The notes: a model not told the origin generated them from the letters alone. DNA of 64,000 nucleotides from Candidatus Vagococcus giribetii (GCF_017316185.1 NZ_JAFLVX010000021.1:380-64379); one strand, 5' to 3'. Shown: positions 36,250 through 44,148, numbered from the stretch's first letter. A program made the numbers and translations.

Positions 36250-36546
36250 TTATAAATCAATGTCGTGAACTGAGACGATATCGCCAACAGCTCTGATTGG
36301 TCTTGGCATCACATTATGCGCTGTTACTTTGCCAATCTCACTAGCGACTGCAACACCTGCTTCAACAGAAGCTCGGACAGCAGCAACATCACCTTTGATC
36401 ATAACTGTAACGAGAGTTGAACCAATATTTTCATAAGAAACAAGTTCTACATTAGCTGCTTTTAACATTTCATCGGCTGCTTTTAATGCTGGCACTAATC
36501 CTAGGGTTTCTACTAGCCCTAATGCTTCTTCACCTTGGTATCTCAT
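36250..36546 (-). CDS. BMC-H shell protein
   Basis: A 98-residue single-domain shell protein (ALGLVETLGLVPALKAADEM; KGDVAAVRASVEAGVAVASEIG; NVMPRPIRAVGDIV). The pore loop YENIGSTLV differs from the others in the operon, so the shell has at least four kinds of BMC-H tile. An AGGAGGA site precedes the ATG. Confidence 0.94.
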   Translation of the reverse strand: MRYQGEEALGLVETLGLVPALKAADEMLKAANVELVSYENIGSTLVTVMIKGDVAAVRASVEAGVAVASEIGKVTAHNVMPRPIRAVGDIVSVHDIDL

Positions 36547-36565
36547 CTATTGTCCTCCTAGATGT

Positions 36566-36841
36566 TTATTTTTTTTTAGGAACAAATTTTTCTACTGTGC
36601 TACGACCATCTTCTGTAATGTCGTAATATAAAACTAACTCTTCTTTCTTATCTAGTTCATATTTGGTTAATGAAGCTAGATCATTAGCTTCAAGAGCCAT
36701 TAAATGTTCTAGGAATAAATCATATGTAAATTGTTTTTCTTGACCATAGATTGGTTCCAAACTTGTCATTACTTCCTGAATATTAGACTCTCCTACTTCA
36801 TCTAAATGATTCAAGACAGCCATTCTTGCTGGTAAAGTCAT
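36566..36841 (-). CDS. Small winged-helix-like protein in the microcompartment operon
   Basis: The 91-residue protein starts MTLPARMAVLNHLDEVG and ends ITEDGRSTVEKFVPKKK. The order of helices, the strand-like middle (ELVLYYDI) and the wing-like end are like a winged-helix domain of the PadR or ArsR kind. I do not recognise a named family. Its ATG follows the transporter stop by one base, so it is coupled to it. It might bind DNA or act as a small assembly factor. Confidence 0.7.
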   Translation of the reverse strand: MTLPARMAVLNHLDEVGESNIQEVMTSLEPIYGQEKQFTYDLFLEHLMALEANDLASLTKYELDKKEELVLYYDITEDGRSTVEKFVPKKK

Positions 36842-36842
36842 C

Positions 36843-37868
36843 TTACTCCACCTCTTTCTTCTTAATTAGGTCTAAAGGATTCATAGTAACGATAATCGCT
36901 CCACAAACAATAACGATTGATCCAATTACAATAGTCGCTGTTAATTCTTGACCTAAGAAAAGAACTGAGAATAATACACCCCAGAAAGCATATGTAACGT
37001 TTAATGACATACCGATTGCACAACCAACCATAGAGTTTGCTTTATACCAAGTTAAGAATGAAACGGCTGCACTTAATCCTGAAATAATCAACCACATAAC
37101 TGGTGTTACGGCTTTTAAAGTTCCTAGGAACAATGGAAATGCTCCTGCAAAAATAAAGACTAATAATAAAGTTACAATTCCTGAAATTAATTCTCTTAGA
37201 TTAACCGCAACGTCTGTATCAATCATGGCACCACCGAAGCTTGAGAACACACCTTCAAGTCCCCAACCAATAGCTGCGATTAAAGCGCAGATAATACCTA
37301 ACGTGAAGTTTGGAGCTCCTTCTGGTTTAACAAAGTTAATAAAAATAGCTCCCATAACACATAAAACCATACCGAAAACCACTCGTTTAGTTGGTCTTTG
37401 TTTCAAGAAAATCCAAGCAAATAAAGCACCAAACAAACTACAAGTTGCAGAGATTGGAATAGCATAAGCTCCTGCCATTGCCAAACCAACTAAATAGGCA
37501 CCATTTGCTATAGGTCCTCCTAAAAGAAATCCTATCACTAACATCTTTCCTGGTTTTGTTTTCAAGGTTCTTCCTAATTCTTTCAAGCGTCCTTTTTTCC
37601 AGTTAAAAATTAATAACCAAATACCTGCAAAGAAGTCATTTAATCCTGAACACACAAAAGGCGCTGCAATAATACCCGCTGCACTCATTAAAGGTTCGTA
37701 ACCACTTGCTACAATAACAAGAGTTGAGTAGATACCATAAGTCAGACCCGAAATAAGTCCATTTGAAATTCCTTTTGCTTGAAATTTTTTACTAACCGCT
37801 TTCATTTTTACATCTGCCATCGATTGGTGTGATGCATGTGATTGAATCATTGATTTTTGACTATCCAT
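36843..37868 (-). CDS. DMT/EamA-type transporter
   Basis: The 341-residue protein has ten hydrophobic segments from about residue 40 in two repeated halves typical of the drug/metabolite transporter superfamily (GGPIANGAYLVGLAMAGAYA in the first, SAAVSFLTWYKANSMVGCA in the second). The first 35 residues are hydrophilic. Gene order (second in the choline operon) suggests uptake of choline or export of trimethylamine or ethanol; the sequence does not decide. Gram-negative cut loci instead often carry a small SMR-type efflux pair. Confidence 0.88.
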   Translation of the reverse strand: MDSQKSMIQSHASHQSMADVKMKAVSKKFQAKGISNGLISGLTYGIYSTLVIVASGYEPLMSAAGIIAAPFVCSGLNDFFAGIWLLIFNWKKGRLKELGRTLKTKPGKMLVIGFLLGGPIANGAYLVGLAMAGAYAIPISATCSLFGALFAWIFLKQRPTKRVVFGMVLCVMGAIFINFVKPEGAPNFTLGIICALIAAIGWGLEGVFSSFGGAMIDTDVAVNLRELISGIVTLLLVFIFAGAFPLFLGTLKAVTPVMWLIISGLSAAVSFLTWYKANSMVGCAIGMSLNVTYAFWGVLFSVLFLGQELTATIVIGSIVIVCGAIIVTMNPLDLIKKKEVE

Positions 37869-37888
37869 ATTAAACTATTCTCCCCATC

Positions 37889-38170
37889 TTACTTAATATT
37901 ATGTGGTAAAATTGTTTCTACTTCAGCGTGTGGTCTTGGAATAACATGAACTGATACTAATTCTCCAACACGTTCTGCTGCAGCTGCTCCTGCATCTGTT
38001 GCTGCTTTCACTGCGCCAACGTCTCCTCTAACTAATACGGTTACTAGTCCGCTTCCAATCATTTCTTTTCCAACTAACGTAACGTTTGCTGCTTTAACCA
38101 TAGCGTCAGCTGCTTCAATTGAACCGATTAATCCTTTTGTTTCTACCATTCCTAATGCATCGTACTTCAT
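37889..38170 (-). CDS. Microcompartment hexameric shell protein (BMC-H, PduA type), first gene
   Basis: The 93-residue shell protein is a near copy of the last shell gene of the operon (23338-23619), with most changes in the pore loop and in the last four residues. It has a very strong ribosome site (AGGAGG) 7 bases before the ATG, which fits the high need for shell tiles. It is the first gene of the operon; candidate promoters lie at 38225-38255 and 38443-38472. Confidence 0.95.
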   Translation of the reverse strand: MKYDALGMVETKGLIGSIEAADAMVKAANVTLVGKEMIGSGLVTVLVRGDVGAVKAATDAGAAAAERVGELVSVHVIPRPHAEVETILPHNIK

Positions 38171-38224
38171 TTTTACTTCCTCCTATTTTCTTTTTTCAAC
38201 TTGATACTCATTACTACACCCATA

Positions 38225-38255
38225 AGATAATTCTTCCCCTTAGAGACAAAGTCAA
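38225..38255 (-). promoter_or_regulatory. Candidate MerR-controlled promoter of the cut operon
   Basis: On the minus strand TTGACT (38250-38255) is followed by a 17-bp spacer to AATTAT or by a 20-bp spacer to TATCTT (38224-38229). The spacer holds a partial dyad (CTT...CT...AG...AAG) with the CCCCTTAGAG core typical of BmrR-like MerR operators. A long spacer twisted by a MerR protein is the classic mode of activation. Confidence 0.55.
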
Positions 38256-38302
38256 GACTATTTTCGACTTTATGTTACTTTTTTCACATTACTCTTTCTT
38301 CT

Positions 38303-38316
38303 TTCAAGCGCTTTCT
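38303..38316. promoter_or_regulatory. cre-like site upstream of the cut operon
   Basis: TTCAAGCGCTTTCT has a perfect AAGCGCTT core and 12 of 14 matches to the cre consensus. It lies about 50 bp upstream of the candidate MerR promoter. A short inverted repeat (CTCAAT/ATTGAG, 38315-38332) lies next to it. Confidence 0.4.
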
Positions 38317-38442
38317 CAATTAGCCTATTGAGATTGAGAACCATTTAACAAGGATTTTCTTCATTTCACCTTGAAATCATTGTGTATTTATTAACAATAA
38401 GGATTTTTATATTGGAATAACTATTTAGTCATTTTTATTTCT

Positions 38443-38472
38443 GTTATAGTACAACTTTCCTTTTTTCCTCAA
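38443..38472 (-). promoter_or_regulatory. Second candidate promoter upstream of the cut operon
   Basis: On the minus strand TTGAGG (38467-38472), an 18-bp spacer and TATAAC (38443-38448). It would give a leader of about 265 bases before the first shell gene. Weaker evidence than a mapped start; may serve as a basal promoter. Confidence 0.35.
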
Positions 38473-38512
38473 TAGAAAAAAGAACTTCTATCAAAAATAA
38501 CTTACTATCGAA

Positions 38513-38608
38513 CTAAATAAAAAAGATTGTCCTCTTGATTATTTTGTCCTGTGACTAAACAACGGCTGAACAATCTTAAAAACGTTTGTTATTATTGTTT
38601 TCAACAAA
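38513..38608 (-). terminator. Two tandem hairpins in the region between merR and the cut operon
   Basis: On the minus strand, GTTTGTT/AACAAAC (38583-38608) is followed by GTTTTT, then AAGATTGTTC/GGACAATCTT (38523-38577, 10 bp with one G-U pair and a loop of about 35 bases) is followed by TTTTTTATTT. The second has the form of a terminator or attenuator. The GGGGG/CCC dyad at 38612-38626 upstream resembles the MerR operator core. Confidence 0.45.
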
Positions 38609-38677
38609 CCATCCCCCTAAGGGACAGCTTTATTACATATTTTTTATTATGTCTATTATCTTGTCTTTTAATACCCA

Positions 38678-38726
38678 AAAAAGAGTAAATGCGAATGATT
38701 AATCATTCACATTTACTCTTTTTTTT
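38678..38726. terminator. Terminator at the end of the MerR gene
   Basis: AAAAAAGAGTAAATG and CATTTACTCTTTTTT form a 15-bp stem that includes the stop codon of the MerR gene, with T-runs on both strands. Confidence 0.85.
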
Positions 38727-39553
38727 ATAGGAAATATAATCTCTGATACAAACTCATTAGGATCTTTAGTTGTCCAATAATCTATCACGTAACGTTCATA
38801 CACACTTGGGCCATACTCATAATTGTGGCTAATAGCCCAATCTTTCAACCTTTTATACGTCTTCATGATTGTTTGTGGATGCCCAATGTGATACGCACAC
38901 AAAAACATATCTCCACCAAATTCTTTTTGCCTAACACCTGATCTTAGCCTACCCACAGGTTCTTGCATAATGCATACCTTAGTAGCTTTGTGATTCATAC
39001 GGTCCTCAGCAGAAGAAAACTCTAAACAAACCGGACCTGTTATAGCACAGTCATTTTTTTCTAAATGATTCACCCATGCAATATTGATGATTGACTCTTG
39101 ATAGCATTCATTAAATGCTTGCTCTTGAAAATAATAATTTTTACGATCAATGTATTTGATATTAATCGTATCAATTCGATTTTCTAAAACCATTGATCCT
39201 TCTCGTAACAAATTCAACCAATCGTCTACTGCGGTATAGCGATTATTGATTTGGACTTTCTCTTCTTCTAAATCATCTAATTTATAAACAAATTTATTCT
39301 CATGATAAAAACGTGACCCTTTTTCAGTTACACCAAGCATTTCTTGTAGCTTAAATCCCATTTGCTTATAGTACTTAATAATAGGAATTAACAACATAGT
39401 ATCTTCTTTATAATAGCGATACCCATTTGCCTGACAAACATAATCCGGTTCAATAATACCTAACTCTTCATAATACCTTAAAGTCTTTTTCGAAATGTTA
39501 CATCTTTTAGAAACTTGCCCAATCGTAAATAATTTTTCTTCACAGTGAGGCAT
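38699..39553 (-). CDS. MerR-family regulator with GyrI-like effector domain
   Basis: The 284-residue protein has a MerR winged helix at the N-terminus (LFTIGQVSKRCNISKKTLRYYEELGI, seen as SKKTLRYYEELGI), a dimer helix (about 80-120) and a C-terminal GyrI/BmrR-like ligand domain (about 125-280) rich in tyrosine and tryptophan. BmrR-type domains bind bulky cations through aromatic and acidic residues, so choline, betaine-like or trimethylamine ligands would fit. It lies just upstream of the cut operon in the same direction, ended by a terminator, and is the best candidate activator. An AAGGAG site precedes the ATG. Confidence 0.85.
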   Translation of the reverse strand: MPHCEEKLFTIGQVSKRCNISKKTLRYYEELGIIEPDYVCQANGYRYYKEDTMLLIPIIKYYKQMGFKLQEMLGVTEKGSRFYHENKFVYKLDDLEEEKVQINNRYTAVDDWLNLLREGSMVLENRIDTINIKYIDRKNYYFQEQAFNECYQESIINIAWVNHLEKNDCAITGPVCLEFSSAEDRMNHKATKVCIMQEPVGRLRSGVRQKEFGGDMFLCAYHIGHPQTIMKTYKRLKDWAISHNYEYGPSVYERYVIDYWTTKDPNEFVSEIIFPIKKRVNVND

Positions 39554-39585
39554 AAGTTCACTCCTTCACGACGCATCCACCCTTA

Positions 39586-39614
39586 TTATTAAATAACAGC
39601 GTTCACATTGTCAA
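39586..39614 (-). promoter_or_regulatory. merR promoter
   Basis: On the minus strand TTGACA (39609-39614), a 17-bp spacer and TAATAA (39586-39591), 33 bases before the start codon. Confidence 0.65.
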
Positions 39615-39649
39615 GTTGTTTTCTCATTTTCTTATCATGTTTATTTTTC

Positions 39650-39946
39650 CTACTCAATTTCTCCTGGCCATGAGCCCATACCACCTAAAACGTTGGTTAC
39701 CTGATACCCTTGAGAGCTTAAAAACTCACCTGCCATTGCTGATCTAGAGCCTGATTGACAAATAAGAAAGTAAGCTTGATTCTTATCTAACTCTTCAAAT
39801 GTATCTCCTAATTCACTTAATGGTTTGTTGATTGCTCCTGGAATATGCCCCATATCGTATTCAAATACTTCTCGGACATCGATAATGGGTAATTGGCTTC
39901 TTTTAGCTTCTTGATAAAATTCTGGCATTCCTGTTGATTGAAACAT
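39650..39946 (-). CDS. Single-domain rhodanese
   Basis: The ATG at 39946 gives 98 residues; the longer frame starts inside the preceding gene. The fold motifs are IIDVREVFEYDMGHIPGAIN and the active-site cysteine in FLICQSGSRSAMAG (about residue 67). It moves sulfane sulfur. It is the second of two tandem rhodanese genes behind one operator, which suggests a role in persulfide handling. GAGGAAAT precedes the start. Confidence 0.9.
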   Translation of the reverse strand: MFQSTGMPEFYQEAKRSQLPIIDVREVFEYDMGHIPGAINKPLSELGDTFEELDKNQAYFLICQSGSRSAMAGEFLSSQGYQVTNVLGGMGSWPGEIE

Positions 39947-39962
39947 GTGATTTCCTCTTTTC

Positions 39963-40274
39963 TTATTTTCCTCTTTTAATAGTACCACTCCACTGACTCA
40001 TGCCACCACGTACATTAATCACGTCGTATCCTTTATTTTTCAAGGTTTTAGCGGCTTTTTTACTTCTCATACCTGATTGGCAGATCAAGTAAACTTCCTT
40101 TTCCTTTCCTTGATAGGTATTCATTTTATTTAAAGGTTTATTAATGGCTTGCGGAATATGACCACCTTTAAACTCAGCTGGCGTGCGAACATCTAATAGA
40201 ACTATTTTTTTATCTAATCTCGTTTCTAACTCTTTTGTCGAAACAGAGGGAATCTTACTAAATAAACTAAACAT
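39963..40274 (-). CDS. Single-domain rhodanese
   Basis: The 103-residue protein has VLLDVRTPAEFKGGHIPQAIN and the active-site loop LICQSGMRSKKAAK (cysteine near residue 70). It shares the fold with the next gene but differs in sequence (about 40% by eye). The stop lies 16 bases before the next start. The promoter and CsoR/CstR-like operator at 40295-40340 lie directly upstream. Confidence 0.92.
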   Translation of the reverse strand: MFSLFSKIPSVSTKELETRLDKKIVLLDVRTPAEFKGGHIPQAINKPLNKMNTYQGKEKEVYLICQSGMRSKKAAKTLKNKGYDVINVRGGMSQWSGTIKRGK

Positions 40275-40294
40275 GGGCTTATCTCCTTATCTTT

Positions 40295-40340
40295 TATACC
40301 TTATAGGGTATATTAAACAAGTTATCCCATACTTTGTCAA
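40295..40340 (-). promoter_or_regulatory. Rhodanese promoter with CsoR/CstR-like operator
   Basis: On the minus strand TTGACA (40335-40340), 17 bp, TTTAAT (40312-40317). The 18-bp palindrome TATACCTTATAGGGTATA (40295-40312, 16 of 18 symmetric) lies at the transcription start. It resembles operators of CsoR/CstR-type repressors, of which CstR senses persulfide and controls rhodaneses. Confidence 0.5.
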
Positions 40341-40437
40341 CTAATTAAGACTCAGTCATTTTTACCTTAAACACCATATAAGCTCAATCCTTTCAAATAT
40401 GGTACTCTTAGGCTATCAATTAAATGGAGGAATTCAT

Positions 40438-41262
40438 ATGTCTACAACTATCACGTTAAAAAATGGCGTTAAGATGCCTTTTATCGGCTTAGGTACTTGG
40501 CAAGTTAAAGATAAAGAAGAAGGTATCAACGCTGTCAAATGTGCGATTGAAGCAGGTTACAAAGCAATTGATACAGCTGTTGTTTATCAAAATGAAGAGG
40601 CTGTTGGAGAAGGCATCAAAGCTTCTGGTATTGACCGTAGCGAACTCTTTGTGACGACTAAAGTTTACAACGATAAACAAGGTTACGAAGAAACCCATCA
40701 GTCATTTAAAGAGAGTTTAGAGCGTCTGCAACTGGATTATGTGGATCTTTACTTGATTCACTGGCCTATTACAGACAAATACCATGACACGTGGCGCGCA
40801 ATGGAAGAAATCTACACCTCCGGTAAAGCAAAAGCGATTGGGATTTCAAACTTCCATCCTCAACATATTGAAGATTTAATGACTACAGCAAACATTGTCC
40901 CAATGGTAAACCAAATTGAACTCCACCCTAATCAAAATCAACAGGCTCTCGTTGCTTATTGCCATGAAAGAGATATCGCTGTTACAGCCTACTCACCACT
41001 TGGTCACGGCAATCTACTGGACCATCCTGTGATTAAAGAAATTGGCGAAACTCATCATAAATCAGTCGCACAAGTTATTTTACGTTGGGACATTCAAAAT
41101 GGGATTACAGCTGTACCAAAATCAGTTAATAAAGACCGCATTGCTGCTAATATTGATGTCTTCGATTTTGAACTATCTGAGGAAGAAATGGCACAATTAA
41201 ATGCCCTTCATACAGGTGAACGCGTTAATAAAAACCCCGATATTTTCATCATTGAAAAATAA
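40438..41262 (+). CDS. Aldo-keto reductase
   Basis: The ATG at 40438 (TGGAGGAATTC site) gives 274 residues. AKR motifs: GLGTWQVKD at the NADPH entrance, the catalytic tyrosine in TAVVYQNEEAVGEG (about residue 47), the LIHWP motif and the C-terminal SVNKDRIAANIDVF. It reduces aldehydes or ketones with NADPH; the substrate is not evident. It is a single-gene unit ended by the terminator at 41284. Confidence 0.93.
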   Translation: MSTTITLKNGVKMPFIGLGTWQVKDKEEGINAVKCAIEAGYKAIDTAVVYQNEEAVGEGIKASGIDRSELFVTTKVYNDKQGYEETHQSFKESLERLQLDYVDLYLIHWPITDKYHDTWRAMEEIYTSGKAKAIGISNFHPQHIEDLMTTANIVPMVNQIELHPNQNQQALVAYCHERDIAVTAYSPLGHGNLLDHPVIKEIGETHHKSVAQVILRWDIQNGITAVPKSVNKDRIAANIDVFDFELSEEEMAQLNALHTGERVNKNPDIFIIEK

Positions 41263-41283
41263 ATAATGATCTTTTAAATTCAG

Positions 41284-41330
41284 ACAAACCTCCCACTTTC
41301 TTTGTGATAAAGCGGGAGGTTTGTTATTTT
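41284..41330 (+). terminator. Terminator after the aldo-keto reductase gene
   Basis: ACAAACCTCCC (41284-41294) pairs with GGGAGGTTTGT (41314-41324), followed by TATTTTTT. The rest of the 317-base spacer to the surface-protein gene contains the promoter at 41516 and no other feature I can name. Confidence 0.85.
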
Positions 41331-41515
41331 TTCACGACTCTTCTATACCACCTTACATAAACACATCTCTTTTAAACGTCCTCAACACAACCTAATAAAT
41401 AACAAACTGACAAATATGTGTCTATCTCTAAATTATAAAATAGTTTTCAGTTTCACAAAATAAAGCGTTTTATTATTAGAGGTTAATTAAAAATGAATTT
41501 TTTGAAGCATCTTAA

Positions 41516-41544
41516 TTGTTTTTAAGTATTTATTACCGTAATAT
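41516..41544 (+). promoter_or_regulatory. Promoter of the LPXTG surface protein
   Basis: TTGTTT (41516-41521), a 17-bp spacer and TAATAT (41539-41544), 35 bases before the start codon, which follows AAAAGGAG. Confidence 0.55.
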
Positions 41545-41579
41545 TCACTCCTGGAAAAAAGGAAAAGGAGTTTACATTT

Positions 41580-44045
41580 ATGAAACATTTAATAAAAACA
41601 TTATTTTTAGTTGTTACCTTATTGGCTTTTGTCACGATAACTCGCTCTCACGTTTCTGCAGCTGAGTTGTCTCAAACTGATGTTATTGATTCTATTCAAT
41701 TCAATGATACGACCCTTAGCCAAGGCCAACTCACATCAGTTTCTGTTACCTTTAGTGACAAAGGTCAAAAGACTATCAAGCCTGGTGACTCAATTACTTT
41801 AGCTCTACCTCCCTCACTAGAAGGTATGACAGAAAATAATGGCTCACCTAGACGTGTGCAACTAAGTAATTTAGGAGAAGCCTTAATTTACCGAGACCGT
41901 GTTGTCGTAACATTCAATAGCAACGTGGAAAAACTAAACAACGTTAGCGGCCATTTTAGTTTTGGTATTCGTTCAGCAGTTACTAATAATACGGCTGACG
42001 AAACAATTCAAACTAACTTAGGCACTAAAGTTCCTAGTCAAAGCATTAAAATTCCAGGTCACAAAAACAATGGTGACATTGGTAAAAAGCCTTTCTTTTA
42101 TAAATCTGGTGATTTACTAGGAGATAGCGGAACTGTTCGTTGGTTCTTAAATGCCAACTTAAACAAAGAAGAACTGAGCAACTACATTTTAATTACTGAC
42201 ACTCACGGGGCCGGCCAAGCTCTTAACAAAGATAGCTTCCGTATCATGGTAGACAATTATCTTGGTGTTAAAAGTTATACCTTACCTGAATTTATTGCTA
42301 AACGTTTAGGAACGATTCACTTTACTTCAGAAGATACATTTGAAATTTGTATCCCTCGTGAATCAGCTCGTTTAGCCTCATTCACGATTAGCTATACCAC
42401 AAACATTACAGATGCAGGTAAAAAACAAAAAGACTTTGAAAATAGCTATTCATTAAGTTACCAACCTTACAACAAACCAGTTGTTACAGAAAAAAATAGT
42501 TACAAAGTGAAAAATTTATTTGCTGAAGGTGGCGCTCAAGGAGATAACGATTTATCTAAAGCCGAAGAAATAGAAGAAACAATCCCTGAAGAAACAACTG
42601 AAACTATTGATGAAGTGGTTACTGAAAACCCTTCTGAGTCTGTCGTTGAAGACAACACGAATAACACAGCTACTGAATCTCAACCTGAGATTAACGTGCC
42701 AGTTAACGAAGAAAATGTTACCGAAGAAACGACTGAATCCATTGATGAAGTGGTTACTGAGAACCCTTCTGAATCTGTTGTTGAAGATAATACTAATAAC
42801 TCGGCTTCTGAATCTCAACCGGAAATCAACGTGCCAGTCACTGAAGAAAATGTTACCGAAGAAACGACTGAAACTATTGACGAAGTGGTTACTGAGAACC
42901 CTTCTGAGTCCGTTGTTGAAGATAACACTAATAACTCGGCTTCTGAGTCTCAACCAGAGATCAACGTTCCTGTTACTGAGGAAAACGTGACCGAAGAAAC
43001 GACTGAATCTATTGACGAAGTGATTACTGAGAACCCTTCTGAATCTGTTGTTGAAGACAATACTAATAACTCGGCTTCTGAGTCTCAACCTGAGATTAAC
43101 GTGCCAGTTACTGAAGAAAACGTGACTGAAGAGACGACTGAAACTATTGATGAAGTGATTACTGAGAACCCTGCTGAGTCTGTTGTTGAGGACAATACTA
43201 ATAACTCGGCTTCTGAGTCTCAACCTGAGATTAACGTGCCAGTCACTGAAGAAAATGTTACCGAAGAAACGACTGAAACTATTGACGAAGTGGTTACTGA
43301 AAACCCTTCTGAATCTGTTGTTGAAGACAATACTAACAACTCGGCTTCTGAGTCTCAACCGGAAATCAACGTGCCAGTCACTGAAGAAAATGTTACCGAA
43401 GAAACGACTGAATCTATTGATGAAGTGATTACTGAGAACCCTTCTGAGTCTGTTGTTGAAGACAATACTAATAATTCAGCTACTGAGTCTCAACCGGAAA
43501 TCAACGTACCGGTTACTGAGGAAAACGTAACTGAAGAAACGACTGAAACTATTGACGAAGTGGTTACTGAGAACCCTGCTGAATCTGTCGTTGAAGACAA
43601 TACTAACAACTCAGCTACTGAGTCTCAACCAGAAATCAACGTGCCAGTCACTGAAGAAAATGTAACTGAAGAAACGACTGAAACTATTGACGAAGTTGTT
43701 ACTGATAATGTCACTGAAACTGTTGTTGAAGATAATACAGACAACACAACTACTGTCACTAAACCTGAGGTGAAAGAACCTGAAGTGAGTCCAGAAGATC
43801 ACAAAACACCTGAAGTTAAAGAAGACGTTTCAACAGAAACAACTAAAGAAACAAGTCCTACAACTGAACAACAAGCAACACAAACTAGCTCAACAGAAAC
43901 TAAGAAAACTGACAACCAAAGTAGTCAAAACGTTTTACCTAAAACAGGTAGCGCTGATTCAACTATGACTATTATTGCAGGAATTCTTTTAAGTTCTATT
44001 GCAGGTTTTGGTTTATACTTCAAAAGAAAAGTTACTAACAACTAA
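41580..44045 (+). CDS. LPXTG-anchored surface adhesin-like protein with 45-residue repeats
   Basis: The 821-residue protein has a signal peptide (1-28, ending VSAAE), an adhesin-like Ig domain region (about 30-320, IDSIQFNDTTLSQGQ at the start) resembling the N2-N3 region of collagen or fibrinogen adhesins, about eight full plus one degenerate 45-residue acidic repeats (about 338-730), a threonine-rich stalk, and a sortase signal LPKTG (786-790) with hydrophobic segment and KRK tail. It is anchored to the cell wall by sortase A and probably displays the N-terminal domain. The ligand is unknown. Confidence 0.93.
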   Translation: MKHLIKTLFLVVTLLAFVTITRSHVSAAELSQTDVIDSIQFNDTTLSQGQLTSVSVTFSDKGQKTIKPGDSITLALPPSLEGMTENNGSPRRVQLSNLGEALIYRDRVVVTFNSNVEKLNNVSGHFSFGIRSAVTNNTADETIQTNLGTKVPSQSIKIPGHKNNGDIGKKPFFYKSGDLLGDSGTVRWFLNANLNKEELSNYILITDTHGAGQALNKDSFRIMVDNYLGVKSYTLPEFIAKRLGTIHFTSEDTFEICIPRESARLASFTISYTTNITDAGKKQKDFENSYSLSYQPYNKPVVTEKNSYKVKNLFAEGGAQGDNDLSKAEEIEETIPEETTETIDEVVTENPSESVVEDNTNNTATESQPEINVPVNEENVTEETTESIDEVVTENPSESVVEDNTNNSASESQPEINVPVTEENVTEETTETIDEVVTENPSESVVEDNTNNSASESQPEINVPVTEENVTEETTESIDEVITENPSESVVEDNTNNSASESQPEINVPVTEENVTEETTETIDEVITENPAESVVEDNTNNSASESQPEINVPVTEENVTEETTETIDEVVTENPSESVVEDNTNNSASESQPEINVPVTEENVTEETTESIDEVITENPSESVVEDNTNNSATESQPEINVPVTEENVTEETTETIDEVVTENPAESVVEDNTNNSATESQPEINVPVTEENVTEETTETIDEVVTDNVTETVVEDNTDNTTTVTKPEVKEPEVSPEDHKTPEVKEDVSTETTKETSPTTEQQATQTSSTETKKTDNQSSQNVLPKTGSADSTMTIIAGILLSSIAGFGLYFKRKVTNN
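42591..43770 (+). repeat. Tandem 135-bp repeats encoding an acidic stalk
   Basis: The repeat unit is 135 bp (45 codons); the marker GAAACGACTGAA recurs at 42592, 42727, 42862, 42997, 43132, 43267, 43402, 43537 and 43672. Units vary at a few sites (S/T before IDEV, VVT/VIT, NPS/NPA, SAS/SAT). The last unit is degenerate. Each unit carries about ten glutamates or aspartates. Confidence 0.97.
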
Positions 44046-44057
44046 TCATTATCACAC

Positions 44058-44088
44058 TAAAAGCTGACAAATTTTGTCAGCTTTTTTT
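44058..44088. terminator. Terminator after the surface-protein gene
   Basis: AAAAGCTGACAAA pairs with TTTGTCAGCTTTT around a tight loop at 44059-44084, followed by TTTT. Confidence 0.85.
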
Positions 44089-44148
44089 ATTGACTGCGTG
44101 GTTACCTCATACTTTATACTCTACCTATCAATCAAAGGAGTGATCAGT

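Noticed and set aside
38315-38332. Hexaloop hairpin CTCAAT/ATTGAG upstream of the cut operon as an ANTAR-type antiterminator target
   Set aside because: The loop does not have A at position 1 with G at position 4, there is no paired second hexaloop, and no ANTAR regulator gene is in the window.
42552-43358. Long open frame on the minus strand through the surface-protein repeats
   Set aside because: It exists only because the 135-bp repeat leaves one antisense frame without stops; the product is a low-complexity repeat, and there is no ribosome site or promoter.
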